A stretch of DNA of 64,000 bases, taken from the NCBI GenBank assembly GCA_977006965.1, contig OZ345372.1, forward strand, positions 496,001 through 560,000, in the 5' to 3' direction. The stretch's first letter is position 1; every line of letters begins with the position of its first letter. The translations under genes and the position numbers were made by a program. This document shows, piece by piece, positions 10,245 through 21,669 of this stretch. The notes beneath the pieces were generated by a model. The model did no database searches. It saw nothing but the letters and a program-made list of their open reading frames with translations, and was not told the origin of the DNA. The DNA comes from Phymatolithon calcareum. Its lineage: Eukaryota; Rhodophyta; Florideophyceae; Hapalidiales.

Positions 10245-11705
10245 TCACGCAGTCACGCCAGCGCTCGCCCTGATATTCTCCCCAATGAGTGAGGCGGTTG
10301 TCCGGAACAGCAGCTTGATATCTTCAATCGGTGACACCGTTGTAACCGTCTTGTACAAATACGAATCAAAAGTGACTCTTTGCACATATTCATCGCCACA
10401 CATCTTCACAAACGCCTCTCTCGCCGCGTCCGAAGTGTAGAACACCTGCTGAAGAACGTCGAGCACCTTATACGTCGCCCAATACTTTCGATCCCACTCC
10501 TTAATGTACAGGTTCTTAAGGTCGGCCTCGGTCGGCACAACCTCACCTCCTTTGCTAGCGGCGACGATCGCCTCAGCACACATTCGTCCGCTCTTGGCCG
10601 CAAAATATATTCCTTCCCCTGAGCATTTGGTGACATAACCTGCGGCATCGCCGACGAGGGCCACACGACCGACCACGCGTCGCGGCCGCGGGTGCTCCGG
10701 AATCGGATGCGCCTCAACCTTGACAACTTTGCCACCCTCCAGTCGTGCAGCGGCACGTTCGCGAATGGCAGTCTGATACTGCTTGATGGCTGGGCGGTTG
10801 ATGACTGTACCAGTACCAACACCGACATGGTCATACTTGGGGAAGACCCATCCATAAAAGTCAGGAGAGACATCCTCGCCGACATACATTTCCGCGAGAT
10901 CTTCATAGTACTTCATCTTATCGTCAGGAATTTTGATGCGCTCTTGGAATGCAATTGCAAAGTTATAGTCTCCAGCATCAATATCTTTTGCCACACGTGA
11001 GTTTGCTCCATCCGCACCAATGACGAGATCAACTTCCAATGATCTCCGATTAGTGCCACTCTTTGTATCAACACTGTAGTCGGAGTAATGCAACACGTAT
11101 GGTGCATTTTTCGTCGAGGGGATATCGAGCCTAGTGACGAGTCCATTAATTGGCTGTGCTCCAAGTCCGACAGCACGGTCTCGCATGAATCCGTCAAGTA
11201 CCTCACGACGGGTCATTCCGATATACTCATGCGGCTTGAGTGTGCGGCCAACATCGACCTCCACGTTGCTGGGCGAAATCATTTTCATTTTGCGCACCTT
11301 TCGGTCGATGATCTCCGGTGGGAGATCAAACTCTTCAACCATGCAGAGCGGGATGGCACCGCCACACGGCTTGGCATTATCCATTTTGCGCTCAAATATG
11401 TATGTCTCTATGCCTTCCTTGGCAAGAGCTTCGGCGGCACAGGATCCGGCCGGACCACCACCCACCACTGCGACTCGAAGCTTCATAGACACGGTTGCAA
11501 ATACCGCTTGGCCATGATGCGCATGGCGGACTGGGAAGCCGGATAGACTTGGTCGACTGCACACGGAGGATCCGAACCATGTCTTCGAGGAAACGGAAAA
11601 GCTACCGGATGCGGCCGTGAAAGCGGGGTTGACCATGGCTGGGTTACGAGAGTGAAGTGTGAAGGTCTTGTTCGAGGGGAGATGTTGGCGAAGGTAGGAC
11701 GCCAT
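10245..11705 (-). CDS. chlP: Geranylgeranyl diphosphate/chlorophyll reductase, plastid-targeted
   Basis: This 486-aa FAD-dependent reductase reduces the geranylgeranyl chain to phytyl for chlorophyll a and tocopherol/phylloquinone synthesis in the plastid. An N-terminal region of about 75 residues rich in S, R, T and F (MASYLRQHLPSNKTF...) looks like a transit peptide. It is followed by the dinucleotide-binding fold VAVVGGGPAGSCAAEALAKE, the substrate-pocket motif KPCGGAIP, the GADGANSRVA motif, FYGWVFPKYDHVGVGTG, and the second FAD motif VGDAAGYVTKCSGEGIYFA. All are hallmarks of ChlP. The frame is open upstream to 11861, but I chose the ATG at 11705 because the sequence before it is not transit-like. 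The gene has no introns. Its promoter region is shared with no close neighbour, since S9 lies upstream on the same strand. Confidence 0.95.
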   Translation of the reverse strand: MASYLRQHLPSNKTFTLHSRNPAMVNPAFTAASGSFSVSSKTWFGSSVCSRPSLSGFPVRHAHHGQAVFATVSMKLRVAVVGGGPAGSCAAEALAKEGIETYIFERKMDNAKPCGGAIPLCMVEEFDLPPEIIDRKVRKMKMISPSNVEVDVGRTLKPHEYIGMTRREVLDGFMRDRAVGLGAQPINGLVTRLDIPSTKNAPYVLHYSDYSVDTKSGTNRRSLEVDLVIGADGANSRVAKDIDAGDYNFAIAFQERIKIPDDKMKYYEDLAEMYVGEDVSPDFYGWVFPKYDHVGVGTGTVINRPAIKQYQTAIRERAAARLEGGKVVKVEAHPIPEHPRPRRVVGRVALVGDAAGYVTKCSGEGIYFAAKSGRMCAEAIVAASKGGEVVPTEADLKNLYIKEWDRKYWATYKVLDVLQQVFYTSDAAREAFVKMCGDEYVQRVTFDSYLYKTVTTVSPIEDIKLLFRTTASLIGENIRASAGVTA

Positions 11706-12135
11706 TGTATACACACCTCGGCATTGACGTAACTGGGAAGGGATTTTTCCAGGGATATTCTCGTTGCCAATGAAACGAAAGAAAAGAGGATGCCAAAAAT
11801 TCCTACTGGACAGAACATATCTCGAATTTTGGATTTCTCTCCCCCGAGCCGGTTGTATCATAGAATGATCTCAAGCGCCTATCTGCCGAGCTCAGCTTAC
11901 AATTACAGTGCTGAAGGTTTACAGATTCTAACTAAATCTTTACCGACCGCAATTCCTGAGAGACAGCAACAGCTAAACAGTCCGTCACACAGAAAACGAC
12001 TGTAGTAGGGTCCAGAACACTAACCGCTGCGTCGAACACCGTATCGCAGAAAAGAATATACGGAAGCAGAAGCAGCGCTTCTTTCTCAATCGCAATCAGG
12101 GACTTTGTCAATAAGTCAAATAACAATAATGATTA

Positions 12136-12848
12136 TCAGTCCTCATCCTCGTCCGCGGCATCATTTCCTCCCTTCCTCCGCGCGATAGCCTTACGCTTCC
12201 CGCGACCAGGACGGCCACCACCGAACGGCGAGTGGAGCGAGAAATCGATATGTTTCTGCGAGTCAATGCGCACCATAAACGACGGCACATTGACAAGCTG
12301 CTTACCCACGCGGATATGACGCTGCTTAATGAGCACACGAGAATGATGCATAGATTTCGCAAGACCAAGTTTCACCACCTGCGTCTGTAGACGACGCTCC
12401 AAAAAGTCCTGCACCTTAAGCGAAAGCACATAATCCAGCGCCTGGCGTGTCTCGTCAATCAACCCAAGACGAGTCAGACGGCGCAAGAGTGCCGATCCCT
12501 CGAAAATACGTCGGGGGTCCTTCTCCTCCAGAGTTAGGAGCTCACGCGCGGCGGACCGAATCTTGGAGAGAACGAGCTGCACACGCCAGATCTCGCGCTT
12601 GTTGCGCAAACCATACTTGCCCACGAGCTGCAGCTCCGAGTCAAGGCGCTCCTTCTCGAACGGACGACGCGGTGTGCGGAACGTGAGCGACGCTGTGGAC
12701 AGAGAGAATTTTCGCAGCGCAGAAAGAAACAAATCGATACCAAGCCAAATGTGAGCATGAGATTCTCTCCATGCATGCGATTATCGTGGCTTGATCCGTA
12801 TCGTAAGAAAGAGATGCTCAATTACTTACTGTTGCGATAGTTCGGCAT
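12136..12848 (-). CDS. RPS9: 40S ribosomal protein S9 (uS4), two exons
   Basis: Exon 1 (12848-12830) encodes MPNYRN. An intron (12829-12693, GTAAGT...CACAG) then splits the next codon, and exon 2 (12692-12136) finishes the protein. The spliced product is 191 aa and begins [20 protein letters not shown], matching the eukaryotic S9 start. It has the S4 RNA-binding domain ([20 protein letters not shown], ...[17 protein letters not shown]) and a basic/acidic C-terminal tail ending DEDED. S9 is an early-binding protein of the small subunit, next to h16/h18 of 18S rRNA. An intron directly after the sixth codon is common in eukaryotic ribosomal protein genes. It is divergent from MetAP2, with about 440 bp of shared upstream sequence. 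Confidence 0.96.
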
Positions 12849-14643
<1,795 letters not shown>

Positions 14644-14929
14644 GCCGTTAGACGACAGCATCGCAGGCATTTATTAAACAAGGTAAACGTGAAGCTTCGT
14701 CAACAAATCAAACTTGTGCATGATGGACAAACTTCTCCATGATCAACATTTTAGTCTCTGGTCGATAAACGCGGACCAATGTTTCGAGACTCTGACCGGG
14801 AGTGGACGTTGTTATCTCACTCGAATGTCCATTCTGGGGTTTTCTACAAGGGTCCAGTGCTCATCGACATGATCGGCAACTACAGAAGGCTGAATTCGCT
14901 TTTCATCATCAGGTGTTTTTCAGTGCACT
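14644..14929. other. Convergent 3' spacer between MetAP2 and Mis18-like genes
   Basis: This 286-bp gap holds the two 3' ends. I see no gene in it. Confidence 0.5.
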
Positions 14930-16045
14930 TCAAACCCCGGTCACGAACCTTGCAGTATTGCTTGGTGGCCGCGCTAGAACTCCAGGAACACTGGACGCTC
15001 CCGATGGACCATTTGCTTGCAACTGTCCATCAAATTCTTTCCTAGGAATTTGTGTCGGACCGTTAACCTTATTGACAACTTCGGAAAGTGGTGCTGACGG
15101 ACGGATACATTCGAATTGTGGTACAACCCTTTGAGCAGATGAATCTATTCCAATAATGGGTTCGGGTAGGCGATTATCCATCAACTGTCGCAAGCGCTTC
15201 TCCAAGTTCTCCAAGCGCTGAAAATTTTCCTCCCAAACGAGAAAGGTGTCGTGCACCTTGGCGTTATTCTTCTCTCTCGATTCCAGTCCTTCTGCTAGGC
15301 TTTGCACGGCATCGCTCACCATACGAATTTGATCATCCAGAGATTGCAGTGCGGCAATACTTGCATCAGCAACGGCTTTCTGAGCGCTCGGGCATGCAAG
15401 GCTGCGCGCCGTAGAAGCACAAGAGCCTAACTGGTAGGTGAGCAGACATGTTTTGTCAAACGTGAATGCACCGCGCAATGAATCGAACTCAGTTGTAGTT
15501 GAATTCAGTTTGTGTCCCACAACTTGACCGCATTCCTGACAGGAGAGCTTCTGAAAAACGCAGCGTCGGAGCCAACCGGTCGAAGAAATCTCATCCTCGT
15601 CCGCAATATCAATACGGCGTACGGCATTGAAGGAAATTGTTCCTGTCTCTGAGTTCGATCCCAAGTACCCTTCCGTGGTATCTGCGAAAATCGTACGGCA
15701 AGAGAAGCATTGGACTACCACTGCGGAAGTCAACTTTTGCCTTGAATGCTCTTCAGTTGCCGTTGATGCTTCTGGAGATGGCATTGGAAGATCACTGGAA
15801 GGGTCATCAGACGCCTTTTGTTGAATTTCGCTTTCAACATTCTGGGAAGACAATGGTACATCTGCCAATGCCACGGATTGTTCTTGAGGGGCTTCATTAT
15901 CCAATACCGGCTGTGGCTCTAGACCGTCCAACATGGATTTAGATCTGTCCTCCGAGGAAAGAGCGTCATTTTCCGGTTCCGGATCCTCTGCAAGCTTGGA
16001 TAGCAGCTTCTTGCGCTTCCTTTTTTTCGACGTCTTCGCCGGCAT
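14930..16045 (-). CDS. Mis18-domain centromere protein
   Basis: This 371-aa protein has an N-terminal basic stretch (KKRKRKKLL, likely nuclear localisation), an acidic/Ser-rich linker (about 20-105), a zinc-binding Mis18/Yippee-type domain (about 108-210), and a C-terminal coiled coil (EENFQRLENLEKRLRQL, about 290-310). The domain shows two CxxC pairs (QCFSC, C113/C116, and SCQECG, C169/C172) and the typical closing strand FTFDKTCLLTYQLGSC. Mis18 proteins of fission yeast and animals use this domain plus a C-terminal coiled coil to oligomerise and license CENP-A deposition at centromeres. The domain pattern fits Mis18 better than Yippee or cereblon because of the YQLGS ending and the coiled coil. 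It is longer than human Mis18alpha (233 aa), mainly at the N-terminus. It is followed on the chromosome by the copia insertion, which lies about 170 bp upstream of its start. Confidence 0.75.
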   Translation of the reverse strand: MPAKTSKKRKRKKLLSKLAEDPEPENDALSSEDRSKSMLDGLEPQPVLDNEAPQEQSVALADVPLSSQNVESEIQQKASDDPSSDLPMPSPEASTATEEHSRQKLTSAVVVQCFSCRTIFADTTEGYLGSNSETGTISFNAVRRIDIADEDEISSTGWLRRCVFQKLSCQECGQVVGHKLNSTTTEFDSLRGAFTFDKTCLLTYQLGSCASTARSLACPSAQKAVADASIAALQSLDDQIRMVSDAVQSLAEGLESREKNNAKVHDTFLVWEENFQRLENLEKRLRQLMDNRLPEPIIGIDSSAQRVVPQFECIRPSAPLSEVVNKVNGPTQIPRKEFDGQLQANGPSGASSVPGVLARPPSNTARFVTGV

Positions 16046-16216
16046 GGTCTCTATAGGACTGCGTCCCCGTCAGTAGTAGGTCCCTCATGGGGCCAACAGG
16101 CAGCGTAGGCATCCACCTTCCGGGCGGCGAGGTATGATAGCTTGTTCGTTTTATAGTATGGAATATTTCAAAAAAGTATACAGAATTCTATTTTCTCAGG
16201 TTACAGCTCGACAGAG

Positions 16217-16375
16217 TGTGATCACTAGGTCTCTTACCTCTTTACTGTTACTGCAAGCTACGATTATGTATCTGCTGGCACCGTCGTTCCAGCGGTTGCA
16301 TTTAGGGTATGATGTGAATTATAACGCTGGCCAGTGTCATCTCAGTGACATATTGTGTTGATGTGAATCATAACA
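16217..16375 (-). repeat. 3' LTR of the copia element, with an internal insertion
   Basis: This LTR matches the 5' LTR base for base from its outer end over about 103 bp. It then carries about 49 extra bases before the conserved end (TGTTATGATTC in the sense of the element). The extra segment includes a second copy of the LTR start (TTATAATTCACATCA) and a stretch (about 16337-16350) that is an inverted copy of the internal sequence next to the polypurine tract (16383-16394). Confidence 0.85.
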
Positions 16376-16384
16376 GCCCCTCTG

Positions 16385-19300
16385 TCACTGAGATGGGACT
16401 GGGCAGAGATTCATGCGAGATCTTGACGCAAGGAACTTCTGTGGTTTGAGCGTTTTTGTAAATGGATCAGCGAGCATGTCTGTGGACGGCGTGTATTTGA
16501 GTTCGATTGCTTTTTGTGCGACGGCTTCGCGAAGGTAATGGTATTTTATGTCGACGTATTTGCTGCGTTTCGTCGGGCCATTTGCGAGAGCCATTTTCAA
16601 CGCACCTTGGTTGTCGATACACAGGGTCGTCGGCCGAGTGTGGGCAGGCAGGATCTCTGACAGTAGTTGTTGCAACCACTTCGTATGCTGTGCTGTGTGG
16701 CAACCGGCAATGTATTCGGCCTCTGCCGTTGAAAGTGCGACTGTGTCTTGGCGTTTCGAGTTCCAGGAAATGGGCGCTGAGTTTAAAAGATGCAAGCTGC
16801 CGGATGTAGATCGGCGCGTATCTGGACAGGATCCGAAGTCGGAGTCTGAGTATGACATGAGTGGAGCGGCATGGCAAGTATACATAATCCCGAATGTGAT
16901 GGTCCCTTTCAAGTAGCGCAGCACGCGCTTGAATTGCGTCCAATGCCGCATTGTGGGATCTTTAAGGTACCGAGCAAGGCTGTTTGTCACGTGAAAGATG
17001 TCGGGGCGCGTACAATCTGCAATGTATCGTAACAGTCCGACCCCTCGGCTGTATGGGTATTTTTCTGAATCAAGTGCGGGTTCATCTGGTTGTCGTTCTT
17101 CAAAAAGAAGCCCATCACAGTACGGGGTTAGCGAGGGTGAGCAGTTCTCCATGTTGAATTCTTCGAGCAGGGTTTCTATGGCAGCTGGCTGGGAAATGTG
17201 AATCCCTTCTGGGCTTCGCGTGACCTTCCAACCGATATATTGGGAGGGTGGTCCCATGTCTGAAATAGTGTATTTCTCTGACAGCACACGCTTGATGTCA
17301 TCAACAAGTGCCGGGTTAGTCGCAGCAACGAGAAAGTCGTCGATGGTAACGCCAATAAGTACATAATGTCCATTTGGATAATGCTTTGTCAGGACACAAC
17401 TATCGGTCGCAAGAGTGTTGTAGCCATGGGATGCCAAGAAGGTTTTCATGCCCTTGTAGTAAGTGTGACCTGCTTGTTTAGATCCATAGAGGTTAGACTT
17501 CAAACGTGCATATGAGTACGAGTACTGATCAGAACCGTCAAAATTGGTGGGTATTTTGACATAGATTGGGTATGCCGGGTCCAAACGCTCGTGAAGGAAA
17601 GCTGACTCGATGTCGATGTGACGGAGAGATAAATTTTGGGCAGCGGCGATGCTGAAAATTATACGGGCCGTTGCTTTGTCAAGGGCGTATGTTGCCAGGG
17701 CGGCTGGGTCGTAGTGGACAAACGGTTGACTGAGGTCCCCACGAAGTGCAATTCGGACTTTGCGCTTGTCGAGATTGTTTTGCGCGTCACGTTTATATCG
17801 GAAATCTGTAGTTAGTGGCAGGATCCGAGTGCCGCGGGGGATGGATGTTAATGGTAGGGGCTCGAATGTGTCGTACTTTTTAAGTTTGTCGAGCTCTTCC
17901 CTGTACGCGGAACGCCATTGAGCAGCATCTGGATATAGTCGCGCTCGTGCAAGTGTAGTAGGAGCTGGAGTGCTGGCAGTAATGCGGGATGGAGCTGGCT
18001 GTAGTGCACAACGAGCTCGCGTGCTCGAGGAGTGGGGTCGCATGCTGGCATAGCGTGTAGTACTCTTGATGTGAACGCCTCGTGGTGTGCTTCGTGCGAC
18101 CGGGGGCTGGAGTCTAAGCGGATGTCGCGTGAAGGTGTTTTTTGATCGGTGTACGTTGTCTGGCGCACATTCGCTTGGCTGTTCCAGCGTAGTGTGAGAA
18201 ACGTGCAGGGTGGAGTTCGGTAGCCGGCTACTTGGTTTATCCTGCGTGGAAATGCATGCAGGGATTGATAACTCAGATCCCACGGCTTGAGTTCTGGGAA
18301 GGAGCGAGGTAGTGTGACCCTTAGCTTGGGCGGGGGCTGTCACGAGAAGTGAATGTGCCGTGATGGGAAGGACGCGTGTTGGGTCACGATCATGATGGTA
18401 CTGTGAAAAATTTGCAGTACGGCACTTGACGATGCGCTCTAGAGTTATGTTGTACACCAAGTAGTGGTTATCGTCCGTCATCTGAAGGTATCGGCAAGGA
18501 TGGGATCGCGCTTCCAGTTTTCGCTTCTTGTTGGATGTGACATGAGCGACGTACCCCTTAGTTCCGAAAGGAAGTAGTTTGGATACATCTGGTTTGGTTC
18601 CAAACCAAGCAGTGTGAGGGACTTTCATTGTCGTCATATGGAGGGTTTTGTTGTACTTGTCCGCGGCGTCCAAGATCGCGGCGCCCCAGAATGGATTTGG
18701 GAGGCGCGCTGCGTGAAGCGATGCACGAGCACGCTCAAAGAGAGTTCGATTGAGGCGCTCTGCAGCGGAATTCTCTTGTGGTGTATGGGGGACAGTTTTG
18801 CAGTATCTAATACCAGCTTGACCGTAGTAGAGTGTGAGAGCCTTGGAGCTGTATTCTTTCGCGTTGTCAGTCAGTAGTACTTGGATTGGTCTGTTATGGT
18901 GGGTCATTATTTCGTTCAGTGTAGCCGGGATGAGAGTTGCCAATTCGGCACGACTCTTTATCAGTTTGACAATGCAAAACTTTGACGCACGGTCAATGAA
19001 TGTTAGAAAGTGCTGAAATCCGTTCAAGGAGAGCGGTGTGACGGGGCCACATGTGTCGGAAGAGATGTATGTCCCTGGTTGGAGGATTGGGTGCGGTCGT
19101 GGAGGGTGAGCTGCTTTGCTGTGTTTGCCCACAAAGCAGGCACTGCAAGTCAGGGGTGCCGAGAGTGGAGGGAGGGAAGGGGGCATTCCGATGACGAGAT
19201 TTCGGGATGCCATACTACGTAATGTTGATGGTTGTACATGAGCCATGATTAAGTGCCAACGCATAGCTTCGCTATCTGCGGGCAGTGGAGGCACTTGTTC

Positions 19301-21151
19301 GTGTGTATGTGTGTGGCTAGACACATTCGGAGAAAGAGAGGAGGAGTTTTGTTGACGATGCGGAGCTGGATTGTCATCATTGGAACTCGTGAAACGGAGG
19401 GATAGTGGTGCTTGTGGGGGAGCTGGTGATACAGCTGTAGATACAAGTGGTTTCTGCACACATAGGCCGGGAGGGACTGGACGTTGGCGGAGGTGCGATG
19501 GTATTGGCTTGCGAGTTCGTCCAAATAGAGTTGATATGTTGCACGTGGGCAGGGCTCGATTGGTATTCAGTCTGAGGGAGTAAAGTCCGTCGGTCATTGG
19601 TGCAATGCCTATGATCTGGCTGGGATGTGGGGGTTTTGTGGGTCTGATGATGTACGCGGCTCTTTTCTGAAATAGTACGTCGTGGTTGGCGCAAAGCTGG
19701 CTTATGGAGAGCAAGTTTTTGGGGAATGATGGGGCCAGCGCCAGCTGGGGCACGGTGAGGCTCGTGTGTTGATTTTGTAGAGTGTGGGGTCCAATGTACT
19801 GTATAGGTGAGAGGGTACCGTTGGCGGTGATGGTGTAATCATGCGGGATGATATTCTTGTGGGAGATTCCTGGGGCAGATAGATGAGAGGGGTAGCACCC
19901 TGAATCGAGGTACCATGTCTCGTGGAGGGATCGAGGATAATGAGAACTGTCGTTTACATCGTTTTCGTTTGCATTAGAATCTACATTCGCACTTGTTCGA
20001 ATGACTTGGGGATGTGTAGTTGCAATTGCATGCCCAGAAGCCGCATGATCGTCCGATGATAACGTGGGAGGCAGAAACGGCATTCCTTCAGCGACGTTGG
20101 CGTATAATCCGGAGGCTAGTATCTGTTGGGCTGTAGGGCCGTAAGTTGAGAATGCATTAAAGTCATGAGGAGTGTATTGCTGGCCGGCAGTTTGAAATTG
20201 ATCATAAAAGTTAGACATTGGGCTAGCATGAGTGGCACCGGCGACCATTGCGTTCGGGAGTGGTCCTGATCTGCGCAGTTGCCGGCACTCTGATGCATCG
20301 TGGCGCCATGTAGCATGGAAGTGACACCAAGGCGCCTGAGGTGGGTAATTCGGTGGACGGGGAACGTTCTTCGATAGCATCTGGCGCGGTTGATAGGGCT
20401 GTTGCCGAGGAGGAAACGGATCTCGACGAGGATGGGGGCGCTGCCACTGATTGTAGTCCATAAATGCCGACCTGCGAGCCGCAATTGGGTAGGAATTTTG
20501 AAACTGTTGTTGTGGAGGAGCTTGGAAGACAGGCGGAATGGGGGGCGCGCGTGGGCTTGACAGACGGCGGAAATTCTTGAGGCGCAGAAGTGTCCTTGAA
20601 AAGTCGCGCACGGTGCCTGGGGGATTGGTTATCATTTGTTCACCGACAGTTGTGTACAGGGGGTTCCCACGTAGCCCCTCTATCATGAACATGACCGTGG
20701 TGACTTCGTCATCGATGTTTGGATATGCAGCGGCGACCATTCGCGTGCGCATCTCTGTATGCTTATTCACATAGTCTTCAATAGTCACGTCGTCGACGAG
20801 AGTGATGGAACGCGCAGATTCGGCTAGAAGTGCGTGATCGACAGGACTGGATCCATCGAATGTGTTTTTGACGTGCAGACAAATCGCATACGGGGTTTTG
20901 GAGTATATGTCATGGCCGAGCTCGGGAAGTAGATTCGTTGGGATGCTTCCCATGATGATACATTGCGCAATGGCTCTTTTGGATGAAAAGTCTTGCGTGG
21001 CGGTTGTATCGGTGGCGTCCGGATATGCAGGGTCAGAAATAATGTGTTCTTGAACGCCGTTGGCCGTTGCCGCTATGTGGACGGCGTCAAACCATAGGTT
21101 ATAGTTGTGTTTGGAGAGTTTGGGGATGGGGATGAGTTGGTTGGTTTGCAT
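16385..21151 (-). CDS. Copia gag-pol polyprotein
   Basis: This 1588-aa polyprotein is initiated at the ATG at 21151. In order it contains: a gag-like helical region (about 1-200) with a Cys/His knuckle near residue 275 (CHFHATWRHDASEC, an unusual spacing); an aspartic protease with WYLDSG near residue 410; a gag-pre-integrase zinc motif (about 620-690); and integrase core residues in SDTCG, LLTDNAKEY (about 760) and PQENSAAE, forming the D,D-35-E triad. Reverse transcriptase follows, with IESAFLH and the active-site box TIDDFLVA (about 1267, in place of YVDD). RNase H comes last, with DSDFGS (about 1435), STAEAEY and a DNQGAL / KYVDIKYH ending. There is no frameshift between gag and pol. All catalytic residues I can recognise are present, so the element is potentially autonomous. 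Confidence 0.95.
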   Translation of the reverse strand: MQTNQLIPIPKLSKHNYNLWFDAVHIAATANGVQEHIISDPAYPDATDTTATQDFSSKRAIAQCIIMGSIPTNLLPELGHDIYSKTPYAICLHVKNTFDGSSPVDHALLAESARSITLVDDVTIEDYVNKHTEMRTRMVAAAYPNIDDEVTTVMFMIEGLRGNPLYTTVGEQMITNPPGTVRDFSRTLLRLKNFRRLSSPRAPPIPPVFQAPPQQQFQNSYPIAARRSAFMDYNQWQRPHPRRDPFPPRQQPYQPRQMLSKNVPRPPNYPPQAPWCHFHATWRHDASECRQLRRSGPLPNAMVAGATHASPMSNFYDQFQTAGQQYTPHDFNAFSTYGPTAQQILASGLYANVAEGMPFLPPTLSSDDHAASGHAIATTHPQVIRTSANVDSNANENDVNDSSHYPRSLHETWYLDSGCYPSHLSAPGISHKNIIPHDYTITANGTLSPIQYIGPHTLQNQHTSLTVPQLALAPSFPKNLLSISQLCANHDVLFQKRAAYIIRPTKPPHPSQIIGIAPMTDGLYSLRLNTNRALPTCNISTLFGRTRKPIPSHLRQRPVPPGLCVQKPLVSTAVSPAPPQAPLSLRFTSSNDDNPAPHRQQNSSSLSPNVSSHTHTHEQVPPLPADSEAMRWHLIMAHVQPSTLRSMASRNLVIGMPPSLPPLSAPLTCSACFVGKHSKAAHPPRPHPILQPGTYISSDTCGPVTPLSLNGFQHFLTFIDRASKFCIVKLIKSRAELATLIPATLNEIMTHHNRPIQVLLTDNAKEYSSKALTLYYGQAGIRYCKTVPHTPQENSAAERLNRTLFERARASLHAARLPNPFWGAAILDAADKYNKTLHMTTMKVPHTAWFGTKPDVSKLLPFGTKGYVAHVTSNKKRKLEARSHPCRYLQMTDDNHYLVYNITLERIVKCRTANFSQYHHDRDPTRVLPITAHSLLVTAPAQAKGHTTSLLPRTQAVGSELSIPACISTQDKPSSRLPNSTLHVSHTTLEQPSECAPDNVHRSKNTFTRHPLRLQPPVARSTPRGVHIKSTTRYASMRPHSSSTRARCALQPAPSRITASTPAPTTLARARLYPDAAQWRSAYREELDKLKKYDTFEPLPLTSIPRGTRILPLTTDFRYKRDAQNNLDKRKVRIALRGDLSQPFVHYDPAALATYALDKATARIIFSIAAAQNLSLRHIDIESAFLHERLDPAYPIYVKIPTNFDGSDQYSYSYARLKSNLYGSKQAGHTYYKGMKTFLASHGYNTLATDSCVLTKHYPNGHYVLIGVTIDDFLVAATNPALVDDIKRVLSEKYTISDMGPPSQYIGWKVTRSPEGIHISQPAAIETLLEEFNMENCSPSLTPYCDGLLFEERQPDEPALDSEKYPYSRGVGLLRYIADCTRPDIFHVTNSLARYLKDPTMRHWTQFKRVLRYLKGTITFGIMYTCHAAPLMSYSDSDFGSCPDTRRSTSGSLHLLNSAPISWNSKRQDTVALSTAEAEYIAGCHTAQHTKWLQQLLSEILPAHTRPTTLCIDNQGALKMALANGPTKRSKYVDIKYHYLREAVAQKAIELKYTPSTDMLADPFTKTLKPQKFLASRSRMNLCPVPSQ

Positions 21152-21298
21152 CGTGCTGGGGGCTTGGTCGTTTGGGCAGGGTCTGCTCAGGGGCTAGAGT
21201 GCGATGTGTGTGTGCTGTTTGGATGTTTTGGTTGTGCGAGGGATGCGTTGGGGGAAAGGTGGAAGCTAATGAAGAGTTCGTGCGCAGGTAGCGTAAAT

Positions 21299-21311
21299 GG
21301 GTCCCATAACC
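21299..21311 (-). other. Primer-binding site matching the initiator tRNA anticodon arm
   Basis: Directly inside the 5' LTR the element reads GGTTATGGGACCC (minus strand). Its complement GGGTCCCATAACC contains CCCATAACC, the anticodon-loop sequence (CAU anticodon) typical of eukaryotic initiator tRNA-Met. Drosophila copia and yeast Ty5 are known to prime from a half-tRNA at this anticodon stem-loop instead of from the tRNA 3' CCA end. Confidence 0.7.
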
Positions 21312-21421
21312 TGTGATCACTAGGTCTCTTACCTCTTTACTGTTACTGCAAGCTACGATTATGTATCTGCTGGCACCGTCGTTCCAGCGGTTGCATTTAG
21401 GGTATGATGTGAATCATAACA
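21312..21421 (-). repeat. 5' LTR of the copia element
   Basis: This 110-bp LTR begins TGTGATCAC and ends ATAACA on the plus strand. It is among the shorter copia LTRs. The right flank CAGAG repeats the left target duplication. Confidence 0.9.
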
Positions 21422-21669
21422 CAGAGCTGTTCCTGGATCATCATTGTTGGAAGTGTCCCAATTGGTGCAGTGCAGAACAAAAAGCTTGTTTTTTCAAAAT
21501 TATTTTCCTGAGGTCTGCCCGATAGAGCAATTCAAAAATAGACCTTTCCACTTTCAAAAACATGCTTCTTGAGAGGGTTTCTTTGCCCTGCATCGGGGCG
21601 ACAGCGTTTCGCCAAGGACGCTAAGAAAAAAGTAAGGCAGGGGATCGTCCCGTGAATGCATGCAGCGCT

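Larger units (their letters stand above)
16217..21421 (-). mobile_element. Ty1/copia LTR retrotransposon, full length and apparently intact
   Basis: The element is 5.2 kb and reads on the minus strand. It is bounded by TG...CA long terminal repeats (21312-21421 at its 5' end, 16217-16375 at its 3' end) and flanked by the 5-bp direct repeat CAGAG (16212-16216 and 21422-21426), the target-site duplication left by an integrase. The body encodes one uninterrupted 1588-aa polyprotein in the copia order (gag, protease, integrase, RT, RNase H). A tRNA-matching primer site follows the 5' LTR, and a purine-rich tract (revcomp AGAGGGGC) precedes the 3' LTR. The LTRs are identical over the 103 bp they share apart from one inserted segment, so insertion looks recent. 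It lies in the spacer between the Mis18-like and ING genes and breaks neither. Confidence 0.96.
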
